Positions 1 through 9,532 of a DNA stretch of 64,000 bases are shown in pieces (the stretch's first letter is position 1; each line of letters begins with the position of its first letter). A program made the translations under genes and the position numbers. Origin of the DNA: Musa acuminata AAA Group (taxonomy: Eukaryota; Streptophyta; Magnoliopsida; Zingiberales; Musaceae); NCBI RefSeq assembly GCF_036884655.1, contig NC_088338.1:4225501-4289500 (forward strand), read 5' to 3'. The notes beneath the pieces were generated by a model. The model was given only the letters and a program-made list of their open reading frames with translations, had not been told where the DNA came from and ran no database searches.

Positions 1-310
1 TTCTTAAATCATTCCTGAAATTTAATGACATAATATAGCAACGGCTCAATTATAAGTTCCTTTTGGGTATAATTTAAGATACTGCCAATGACTGGATCTT
101 GAGATCCTTGCCAATAGCCTCAGGCCTATTTATTTTGTAAGATATATTTAAGATGCTTGTGCCTGCACAATCCATCTCAGTTGCTGTACTTGGTATGTCT
201 ACATTTCTGGTATTACAAACTCCTAGCAGAAGTTATTTCAGTCGTCTTATTTTGAATTTTTTTTTCATGTTCCAACTATTCTAACAAATTTTTGTTCAAT
301 TATCATTCAG

Positions 311-3300
311 ATAATTTCAGATCTTCCATCTTCCCATCGATTTGACATGCTAAAGGTTCTTATTACTAATAGCAATTCCCCTTCAATGGTGAGCTTCATT
401 TAGACAAATATATGCTTTTTAAGCATGGATAGTTCTGTTATTGGAGTTCTCTACTACATGCAGATTGCAATTCTTATTGATCTTGTGAGGGAGGAAATTG
501 TTGCTGAAAGAAATCAGGGAACATCATCAGAAAATTGTCTAGATATTCATGTAGAGAAGAGAAAGGGACCGTTTTGGAGCTCTTATGCCCTTGACCTTGT
601 GGGTCTGGTTTTGAAGCCTCCAAAAGGAGGTCCTCCTTCTCTCCCTGAAGATAGTGATCCGGTACTTCTATTTTCTGTAATATTCTCTTGTCAGGTTCCT
701 GCATAAGTTGCATATGTGAGTTCATTTGATTTCTCATCCTTTTCGTTTGGACATAATCTGTCTGATTCTCATAGCTGTTAGAATAATAATCTTATTTGGG
801 CGATGAACTTTTAGTTTAGAATTAGAAAATGTAACTGCCTAACTGTTCTGAGCTTCTTGACATTTTACCTTTTCATTACAATGAACTTCCTCTTCTGTTG
901 TGCTATCTGGCATTGATCATGATATTCTTGTGCTGCTACTAATAGGCATGTTTGGTAGGATATTTATGTTCAAGTATTATGCATCCTTGTCCAGTTAAGA
1001 AGATTAATTTGTTGGGTTGATATAACTATGAAACTCATCTTTTCCCAATTTAATTGCCTATGAGAATTCTTATGCTTGGACCCAATATCTTATTTCTTTA
1101 ATGATAATATATTTGCATCGAATAGGTATTTCTGTTTATCCATTGCCATTTACACACATGTTTCATATGTGCAGGTTCTATCTGCTCTCAATCTGTTTAG
1201 ATTTATTTTGATAATGGAGTCCACAGGTAAAACTACTATTTCTGTGAGTTACATGCAACTTTTTTGCTAGTCTGTTAATCTTCATCGTTTGATTACATTA
1301 ACAGCAAATCTTATAATATTTAGTCGTGTGACATAACCATACTAATTGAACTGGCTGGTTTAATCATAGTAATTAATCTACCATGAAGAGCGTTGTAAAA
1401 CATTTTTCACTTTCTTTTTAAGGATAATACTTTTTTCAACTTCCAACAAATTTCCTTGTGGATCTTCAATTGCATATTCAGTCTTTATCAAGGTTGATCA
1501 TTGTTTCTGCTTAGTCTTTTAAGAAACTGGATATCTATTCTCTAACCTTCCGAGTTCAACTTGAATGTGCCCAAGGCAAGCAAATTTTTTGTCAAGATAC
1601 TATATGGAACTTATGTAAAATGATTCGTGGACTTTCATATTCTGGTTTTTAAGTTTCAGTTACTGAACCTATCTATTAGCTTATGTAGAAATGATTCTTA
1701 AATTTGAATAATTTGGTTTAAATTATTTTCTGACAGTGATTTAAAAAGCGTTAGGTGTCAAGGTCCAAAAACGCCCGAGGCGTTAGGCGTTCTTCCGAGC
1801 GAAGCGAGACATTAAAATATAAAAATATATAATATAATTAATAAATATAATTATTTAAATAAAAATATATTATTAAATTAAAAAATCGAGTATAAAATCA
1901 TAATAGTATTTTTATTTTTTAAATAAAAAATTATACTATTAAATAAATAAAAATTAATAATGTTAAAATTAGAATAATATATTATTAATATAATAAATAA
2001 AAATATTATTATTAGTATACAGTTAACAGTATTATGTTAATATACTGTTAACAGTATAGTGAGAAGACCGAGGTTGCTGAGGCAACGACAGCGGCAGTAG
2101 GCGACAACCGTAGCTGGAGCGGGAGCGGCGAGCGATAATGGGAATGGGAGCGGGAGCTGCAAGCGACAGTAGCGGCAAGCAGTGACAGCAGCGACGAGCG
2201 ACAATAGCAGCAGCGAGTAGCAAATGTGGTAGCGGTGAGTAGCGGCGAGCAACGACAGTGGCAGCGGCAGCAGAGCAACGACAGCGGAGAAGAAATCTCG
2301 ACGGCAAAATTGTGAGATTTAGGGTTGGGGAAGTCGGGGAAATCGTAAGAGGGAGCCTGATATTAGTGATTTAGTTGGTTCGATTGAACCAACTAAAGCA
2401 CCGGAGACCAACCAGACCTAAAAATCTGGTTCGGTTGTCTGGTTTAACCCAAGCGCTCGCCTGAAACGCCCGGCGCTTGGGCTCGGGCGAGCGCCCAAGC
2501 GGCGCCTCTTTAAAGCGAGGCGCCTAGACATGAAGCGAGGTGCTCGGGCCTCGTCTCGCTCGAGTGTCTATTAAAATCATTGTTTTCTGATGAGCTAGCA
2601 AATACAAGATTAAGGCTTGTATTTCTTCAAAAAATATATGTTTCTAAATCTTAAAAAATATATGTTTGTAAATGCCATGCAGTGGAACTATGAATTAAAT
2701 GTCCTTCATAGCACTATAAAGTGCTGTGTTGTATGCTCTACAAGCTTGGACTTGTCTATTATTTAAAATCACTTGTTCAAATGTTTGGATTTTTAAGTTC
2801 TTCATGTGCCTAAGCTTCTGAAAACTGTATGGGAGTATAAATGATACCTCCGGCATGCAGTTTTCTTCTATATGTCTCACATAGTTTGGTTAACCAACAA
2901 AGTCCTGCATCCGAACCTTTTTGTTATCAGCATCTTTGGTTGTTTTTTTTTTCCCTTTTCATGAATCTAAAAGTCTTAATTTAGATCAGATCATGTTTGC
3001 ATCACACTCAATTCTGCAATTACTTGATTAATTCCTCATCACATGAGGAATTGGCTTGTATGGACCATCTTCCTTTCAGCTGTTATTGTTTTCTTACACT
3101 TCCTAGTTCAATCACAGGAAAAACAAACCACACTGGTGTGCTCACGAAGAGTACCTTGCAAATGGCCTACACAGAGTGGCTTCTACCTCTTAGAACACTG
3201 GTAGCCGGCGTTTCGGCAGAGAACGAGAAGGATGAAAGCGAGCTTGCAGATCACATTTTCTGTGCCTTAAATCCTGTCCAATTGGTACTCTACCGTTGCA

Positions 3301-3338
3301 TTGAATTGGTCGAAGACAATCTTAAACATTCAAAATGA
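311..3338 (+). CDS. ALF4: ALF4 / glomulin-like protein, C-terminal exons (5' part outside window)
   Basis: Four exons join in phase: 311-388, 464-661, 1175-1226 and 3118-3338, each bounded by AG and GT, ending in TGA at 3336-3338. Together they give the last 182 residues of a helical-repeat protein. Recognisable stretches are LIDLVREEIVAE, ALDLVGLVLKPPKGGPPSLP, MAYTEWLLPLRTLVAGV and the C-terminal ALNPVQLVLYRCIELVED. These match my memory of the ALF4/glomulin (YAP-binding/Alf4/glomulin) family. In Arabidopsis ALF4 is required for lateral root initiation and acts on SCF ubiquitin ligases through RBX1; that is family knowledge, not visible here. The start and about two thirds of the protein lie upstream of the window. 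The last intron (1227-3117) is long because it carries a hAT-type insertion. Family identity rests on recalled motifs only. Confidence 0.78.
1734..2582. mobile_element. Non-autonomous hAT-type DNA transposon in the ALF4 intron
   Basis: The element begins CAGTGATTTAAAA and ends TTTTAATCATTG-like (TTAAAATCATTG), giving imperfect terminal inverted repeats of about 9-12 bp. It is flanked by a perfect 8-bp target duplication TTTTCTGA at 1726-1733 and 2583-2590, the duplication length typical of the hAT superfamily. GC-rich subterminal arms carry many copies of GCGAGGC/GCGCC-like motifs. The core has an AT-rich block (about 1815-2040) followed by a degenerate GCGGCGAGCGACA-type repeat (about 2075-2290). 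No transposase frame is visible, so it depends on an autonomous partner. It sits wholly inside the last ALF4 intron. Confidence 0.8.
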
Positions 3339-4380
3339 AATTGGCGGTAGCTTGTGCAGAGGATACGCAGCTGATTTCCACTTACTTTCACTGTGTGTAA
3401 ATCACAAGATATGACGGAACAATTGCCTCAGATGTGATCCAGCAAGCGTGTGCTGAAGCTGCCATGCTAGCACAGCAGAATGATCGGATCTTGCTGCAAG
3501 TCAAGTTAATTCTGTTGCCGAGAGTGTGTCATGGTGGTATCCTCTCTGCTGCTTCCTGTCAGATTACAAAGGAATAACTCGAACTATGCACTTTTGGGGA
3601 TCATCGGCCACCAACCCAAGATCCTCCTTGAGAACCCATTTTTATTGGAAGAGTCTGGATTAGTACACGGTACGATTACTTCTAATGAAAAGCGCTGGTC
3701 ATATTACTTGCTTTTGTCATGTTCTTGTTTCCAAAGTACTTAATTATTTTACATTCAGATTCTATTTCTTTGAAATGCAGCATCCTCCACTAACCTATCT
3801 TCACTCACTTGGATAGGTTTGACTTTAAACAAAATATAGAATGGGTCCTTTTAAATATACGCTTAGTTAGGCATGAAATATCGTTTGAACTGCATCCTTT
3901 GATGCAAAGGAACCATGAAATATACTCCACAGCATATCAACTGATTCAAGTTGCATCATTTTGGAGACTGTGAATGCCCTTCATTCCTGCATTTTCTTGA
4001 ATGTGACTTGCATTTTGACTGCAGAAACTTAAACGACTGTATTTAGGTTGAAAGTAGTAGCAATAACTAACCGAAACAGGAAATCTTTTCCGTCGCAAAA
4101 TGTAAATGTGGTTATCATTATTACTTCTTCTACTCGATAATTACAACCGTACGTTTTTTGGTTTACTAAAGGACATCGGCCATTTCATACCGTACGGCAC
4201 CCCTACTTGTTTGACGAGGCAGCGATCGTACTGACATGTTGCATATTTTTCAGTACATTTGTACCAATCGAACAAGGGTCCCCATATGGAAAGTGAGGAT
4301 CGATGGACCATGGGAACGGGCAGACACATCGATCTGGTTGAGGTGTGATAGTGGCCCACCTCCGATGACTGTCGGTTTTA
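3339..4380. other. ALF4 3' UTR and downstream DNA, no gene seen
   Basis: After the ALF4 stop the sequence is mixed-composition and probably holds the 3' UTR for the first few hundred bases. Short open frames (for example at 3531-3743 and 4141-4359) have no recognisable motifs and no splice context. Confidence 0.5.
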
Positions 4381-4386
4381 GGCCAC

Positions 4387-4602
4387 TTGGATCCGATGGG
4401 ATATCATGACTGCACAGAGTGCCTATATATAGATTCTTGGAGGAGGATCGAACTCATCAAAGCAAACACCACCGACTCCTGTTGGAAGGTGATTTGGAAG
4501 CTTAGGGTGATTCCCAAAGTACAGGTTTTCATTGCTCTTCCCTATCTTATTTGTCAGGTTGGCTGCCCCTTTGTTTTGGAGTGTACTGACAGCTTCTGCT
4601 AG
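4387..4602 (+). pseudogene. Possible LINE reverse-transcriptase C-terminal (zf-RVT) fragment
   Basis: A 71-codon open frame contains SCWKVIWKLRVIPKVQVFI, which resembles the W-K-x-I-W-K-L-x-V-P-P-K-V-x-x-F-x-W core of the zinc-binding region after plant LINE reverse transcriptases. The match is lost after that point and no upstream RT domain is visible, so this would be a small decayed fragment. A TATATATA-like run lies just upstream (about 4421-4430) but nothing shows that it is a promoter. The call is tentative. Confidence 0.33.
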
Positions 4603-5250
4603 CTAAAATGCATGTTTAGTTCTTCGAGGAGTGGAAGCAAGGAAAATGGTTAGAGGGCTTTGAGTACGGAGGAACGGAGGATGGAGAACGCCTTGATCTC
4701 GTTGTCAACTCCCTTTGGATCCTGTGAAACCACAGAAAACTAACTTCTGTCATTTTGGCAACCACAAGACCCAGTTGAAGCCTTATTGGTGCTACCTGTT
4801 AGCTTACACAGGTGAGGATGTATATTTCTCTCAGTAAGTTCGAGGGAGATGAGGGTCGTTGGAACCACGAATACTTTAATACGTCAACTTCAAAATTTTG
4901 ACCTTTACTCTTAAGAGTGATGCTTCCTTATCCTGGATGAACATTTTTGACAATACTTCTTGTTACCTATAGGGCATTTTGAGTGACAGTCTTGGGCTTT
5001 AATAAGGCAATCCTGACCAAATGTGGTTTATTATATAGAGAATGTAACAACAATGCACATTCTCCAGCTACATATGTTAGCTCTAAAGGGATTTGCCCTC
5101 ATTCATATACTTTGATGCTTAATTAGTAATATGCATTTGCTTTCTTCAACAAAAAAGGAAAAAGATTCTCATATAATATCCATCATATAAAATGGACTGA
5201 TTTCATGTTTCGTATAATCATCCTAAACAAGGTTATACATATCATCCATT
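4603..5250. other. Intergenic, no feature recognised
   Basis: AT-rich unique-looking sequence with only short open frames; I see no conserved motif, repeat or RNA structure. Confidence 0.5.
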
Positions 5251-5254
5251 GTAG

Positions 5255-5850
5255 TTAGATCTCTTTAGCACCTCGATCTCTAAACTTAAAAAATTTACAT
5301 TGGAATCCTTATAATTATTAAAATGAAACATCTAACTCTATTTATCTTAAGACCATCGATTTTACCGACGGAAGCACGAAAACGATGGACAATAAAATAA
5401 TTTCAACGTCCCAATTACGATTCAGAGTTGGTGGACGACAACGCCGCTAGGGGGCCACGGGTGACTGTTGTGGATGAAGAGGGAAAGCGACAACAGCAAG
5501 AGATGAGTCAAAGGGAGAGGAAGAGGGCACCGCGGATGTCGACACTTTACAGCGACAAAAGGATCGCTCAACATCTGCACTAGCACTGACATAGATGCAT
5601 AGCGCCACTCGACATCTACACCGGCACCGATGCAGATGTCGAGCGACCCTTTCATCGTTTTTCATCTACGTTGACGCCGACGTAGTTGCCTCGCAACGTC
5701 GACGCATATGCAGGCCATCGACATTTGCGTCAGCCTCTTCCTTCTCTCCCTTTGCCTCACCTCTCGTCGTCGTCAAAACTGGGACGTTGAAATTATCTTT
5801 TTGTCCATCGTTTTCATACTTCCATCGAAAAATTTGTAGCCTTCTCAAAA
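5255..5850. mobile_element. Long-inverted-repeat element, copy 1 (right end truncated)
   Basis: The left arm (ATCTCTAAACTTAAAAAATT, then a stretch ending ACCATCGATTTTACCGACGG) is matched in reverse by the right side (TTTTGTCCATCGTTTTCATA, then CCATCGAAAA). The core encodes nothing convincing; it is full of short palindromic GATGTCGA/ACATCTACG motifs that give overlapping spurious frames on both strands. The same arrangement recurs at about 31975-32720, where both arms are complete. This copy stops after CCATCGAAAAATTTGTAG, so its outer right arm is missing. Confidence 0.65.
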
Positions 5851-6376
5851 CTTACTCTTTAACCTAGCTGAGGAACACATGATTTCTAGGTTTAAAAGGA
5901 AAAGTTATTAAGATACATGACTCCACAGATATAGCTACACAGCAGTGAAAAAAATCACAAACCACAACAAATAAACTAGAAATGACTTGAATAATTGAAC
6001 TGAAGAACTAAACAATGTTAGTAAATGTAGAAAACTAGTAAATTATATGTAAAAATAACACCATAAACAATCAATACTTAGCACTTGGATCAAATCAAAC
6101 TGATGAATCTGAATCAAACTTAGCACTTGTTTCATGCATCAAAATCACACATTAAGATTTATTTTCACATTATGGAAATTTTATCGAACCAGCATCATTC
6201 CAATAGATAAATCCAAATAGTTAAACAAATGATCATCGTCCTCAATCTCTTCGGAGCAAAATCAATCAAAGACCGTGAGAAAGAGCTTTTTTCAAGGAAA
6301 TATATCGATGATAATGAAATAGTCAAGAAAGGAACTCAATGTCTAAGAGCGGTGAGCAAGGAGACCTAGGGCGCCC
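5851..6376. other. Intergenic 3' of the eL39 gene
   Basis: AT-rich DNA with no open frame of note. The part next to 6377 should contain the 3' UTR of the minus-strand eL39 gene; no unambiguous poly(A) signal was assigned. Confidence 0.45.
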
Positions 6377-6734
6377 TCAAAACCCTAGTTTTGTGCGACG
6401 CCAGTGCCTGCGCTTGGCGTTGTACCTGAGAACAGGGAGAAAAAGAAGAGTCTGAGCGACTCGAAGCTAAAAGAAACAGGAAAAGCAAAAGGGGGGCGGG
6501 GGGAGATAGGGAAGTGACCTGATGGTGTTGTCGGTCCTCATGCGGATCCAGTGAGGAATGGGGCGGTTCTGGCGCATCTTCTTCGCCAGCTTCTTCTTGA
6601 TCCTGAACGTCTTGTGCGACGGCTACAAAGACAGAAGGGCGAGGAGGATCAGGACGCAGATGAATCCGAAAAATTAGAAGCCCAAAAACAAAGAAGACAC
6701 CTCGGCGAGAATCGAGGGAAAAAAAGCATACCAT
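6377..6734 (-). CDS. RPL39: 60S ribosomal protein eL39 (RPL39)
   Basis: Complete minus-strand gene with three coding exons: 6734-6732 (only the ATG), 6622-6519 and 6425-6377 (TGA at 6379-6377). Phases join exactly to give 51 residues, the usual length of eL39. Recognisable parts are [35 protein letters not shown] and [15 protein letters not shown], a very basic, nearly invariant sequence. The protein is a small component of the large cytosolic ribosomal subunit lining the end of the nascent-chain exit tunnel. Intron 1 follows the start codon directly (ATG then GTATGC) and ends TTTGTAG; intron 2 is 93 bp. The promoter has a TATA element, an AAACCCTA telo-box and a TGGGCT motif, as in many plant ribosomal protein genes. 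Longer overlapping frames here are intron read-throughs. Confidence 0.96.
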
Positions 6735-6810
6735 CTTCCCCGCTGCTCTTCTGGTCTCTTCCGGCAGCGCAAACCCTAGCACAGAGAAGCAGCGAAAGGC
6801 CGTGCTTTCG

Positions 6811-6820
6811 TATAAATATA
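6811..6820 (-). promoter_or_regulatory. TATA box of the eL39 gene
   Basis: TATATTTATA on the minus strand, 77 bp upstream of the ATG. Between it and the start lies TAGGGTTT (reverse complement of the telo-box AAACCCTA, 6771-6778), probably in or near the 5' UTR. TGGGCT (site II-like) lies just upstream at 6838-6843. Confidence 0.6.
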
Positions 6821-6849
6821 TGTGATTACGGGAATTTTGGGCTCTAATT

Positions 6850-7153
6850 AGGCCTCGACTCGTTCCACTCGGCCTTCTTATTATTTAAGCCGACTTATGA
6901 ACGCCCCCAGAAAAAGAGTAATGCAACAATCTACACTATCTTCTCAATAAGAAAAAGAATAATGCAACAAATTGTTGCATATATTTCTGATTTACTTTAA
7001 ACGATGCTAATACCCTTTTAAAACTCACAATGAGCATAGTAATTTCTGTTAGCTACAGTAAGTAAGTCGCATTTAATTTGAATTTTCTGAATGAGTATTT
7101 TCGGGAGAGAGAGATGTCAAGATATTATAATTGAAGGTTTCTGTATATTGCAC

Positions 7154-7156
<3 letters not shown>
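6850..7156. other. Upstream flank of eL39, no further feature
   Basis: AT-rich sequence with a repeated AATGCAACAA motif (about 6921 and 6961); no coding region seen. Confidence 0.4.

Positions 7157-7205
<49 letters not shown>
7157..7205. repeat. (AT)n microsatellite
   Basis: About 24 uninterrupted AT dinucleotides. Confidence 0.95.
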
Positions 7206-7206
<1 letters not shown>

Positions 7207-7221
7207 TTGAACATGTTATTT

Positions 7222-7380
7222 GAGCAGTAAGAGTGTTTATATTGATCTGAGCAATATAAACACTCTTTTTCTAATAAAGATAGTGTTTATACTTGAAAAA
7301 TTAAAAATAATTTTTTTCTAACCATTTTTATTAGAGCAGTAAGAGTGTTTATATTGATCTGAGCTTGGCGCATTAGGTTT
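7222..7380. repeat. Direct repeat with a perfect 14-bp stem hairpin
   Basis: A block GAGCAGTAAGAGTGTTTATA (continuing TTGATCTGAGC) occurs at 7222 and again at about 7335. In the first copy AGAGTGTTTATATT (7230-7243) is followed after 9 nt by its exact reverse complement (7253-7266). Function unknown; probably debris of a small inverted-repeat element. Confidence 0.75.
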
Positions 7381-8515
7381 ATTTTTTTATTTTATATGAC
7401 AGCATTTTTATTTGGAATAAAAAGGAAAATCTACAATAAAAATAAGATGCAATTCGGTCTGTGGAACCCACCATACCTTTTAGAGCTACCTGCGGCATGG
7501 ACTGGGCTTACTCGGACTGTGGTGGCCAAGCAAAAGAGGAAATGATAAGATTCCTTTGTTGTACTGATCTCACTGTTCCAGAGCAGAGACATGATACACC
7601 AAAGCGAAAGAAGAACGAAGAAAGAGCAGGGTGAGGCGATTTTTACCTGTTCCCTCTTGTGTAGCAGTGACGGCCTTTTCCTAGTGCAGCAGAATCGACA
7701 TCATTTGGTACCTTGACAGCAGAGAAGCGAGAAGACACGGGATTTGAGAGTGCAAGCGGATTAAGTCGATCGACCCTACAACACTTACAGTTCGGGGAGA
7801 AGAGGAGGACAAGAAGTAAACTCCAGTTTGGATCATGTTATCAGGTTATCATAGAGTAATGCTGTTATACCAAAGTTATCAGTGACCTGAGTTCCTACCT
7901 CATACAGAAGCCTCAACAAAGACTGATCTCAGCATAAAAAGACCATGATCAGAATTCAACAATAGCAATTAACACCAAATCTTCATTATACCCGTTTTCT
8001 GTCTGTTATATGGATCTTGTGTTGTCAGTTAGCCTACTGAAGGCAACACTTCCAAATAATCAAATAACAACAATGTTCTTTCTCTTTGTTTTTTGTTCAA
8101 GTTCATTTTCATCTTCCATGACCTCTATAAGAGAAAGGTTGAAGTGGTTTAATATCCCCTATCATAGTTCTTAAACATTGCCAAAGATGTCTAAATTCTT
8201 GATTGGCATCATTAGCAGTAGTGTGCAATCATTTCTCATTCTATATTTCTGGTTACACCATTTATCTTGATAGCCTCAGTTAGATTGTACTTTGTTTTTT
8301 TAGTATCTTAATTCCTAGCAACACAATATTTCAGTAATTAATAATCTTTGCATCCATGTTTGCCAATTAATTTCCAAATTCCTTGGTACTCTTGTTTTTG
8401 TCTTCCAAGTTCTTACACATATCTCATGTCATAAACATGATTGTATGAATTTGTATCATTGGACTAGGCCCCAAACTTGAGGAAGGAGGAAGGTCACATG
8501 ACAACAGGTAATTGA
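7381..8515. other. Intergenic, no gene seen
   Basis: No open frame with recognisable content on either strand. I searched the minus strand for a fourth SDF2 exon belonging to the downstream pseudogene and did not find one. Confidence 0.45.
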
Positions 8516-8912
8516 CGAAATATTTGTATTTGTATCTGCACCAAATTCACAGCATTGTCAATAGAGCATCCATCATGAGTGTTATCTAGTAAAATGAAGA
8601 GGATCAAGCAACAAGCAACAAATAATCAAGAGCATGCTCGTGGAACCAAGAAAGACAAATGGCATGCATAAGCTATGTAAAAAGATTTTAAAACAATTAT
8701 CAGTATGTAATCGATAAAGTATATGTATTTGTATCTGCACCAAATACACAGCAATATAAATTGGAGTATCTGCCATGTGTATTATCTAGTAAACGAAGAG
8801 GATCAACCAACAACCTCGAATACTAAGGACATACTTATGGAACCATGAAAGTCAAGACAAATGGTATATATAAGCTATGTAAAAGAATTAAAACAGTCAC
8901 CAATAAAGTGTA
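8516..8912. repeat. Imperfect tandem duplication, period about 199 bp
   Basis: GTATTTGTATCTGCACCAAA recurs at about 8526 and 8726, and the order of following blocks (ATCTAGTAAA, GAAGAGGATCAA, GGAACCA, AAGCTATGTAAAA) is kept in both units. A third partial start (CAATAAAGTGT) follows at about 8900. Confidence 0.8.
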
Positions 8913-9530
8913 GGGAAAAAGAACAAGAGGGTATCATAGGCTTGTAGAACAAACATTATATAAGATGATGGAAGAAGATCTAAGGTCCACTTATGATCTA
9001 CATTTAAACCATATTGCAGTGAGATGGACTCAAAAAAGAGAGAAATGTCAAATAATGAGGATGTAAGAACACGAATCAAAACAAAACTATATCCCATTTT
9101 CAAATATAACGATTCTGGGACCTGTTGTGATTTTTGGACTATGGATGAAAACAAACAAGATGATGCATGCATCAACTTATTGGTGGTTGCCTGTTTTTCT
9201 GCATTTGCAAATGCAGCAACTGTAAACCCTTATTTGGTTTATCGCATTTAGAGTATCATATGGACAAAGTACAAAGATAGAGCCAAATAATGAATTTATG
9301 TATTAATACATTTTGTCAATGTCATCCTGCAACCAATTAAGCTGGCATGACAAGAAGCAGCTTATGGCATTAACAAATGCATTCGTATGGGGAAAATGCA
9401 GGATCCAAACAATGAAAACCATCAGAGGTAGACATGCACAAATGGAAGAATCCAAATGGCTAAAACCTGATACAATGTGAACAGCAAGTTTGATGCTAGA
9501 GACTAATATAGAACATCAAAAAGATTACTA
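8913..9530. other. Intergenic, no gene seen
   Basis: An open frame at 9024-9251 has no recognisable domain or splice context. Confidence 0.4.
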
Positions 9531-9532
9531 AC

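Noticed and set aside
2032..2307. Three overlapping minus-strand frames rich in Cys/Arg/Ser
   Set aside because: They lie in the degenerate GCGGCGAGC repeat core of the hAT-type element.
6366..6782. 138-codon minus-strand frame
   Set aside because: It reads through both introns of the eL39 gene in the wrong frame; the spliced 51-residue product explains the sequence.
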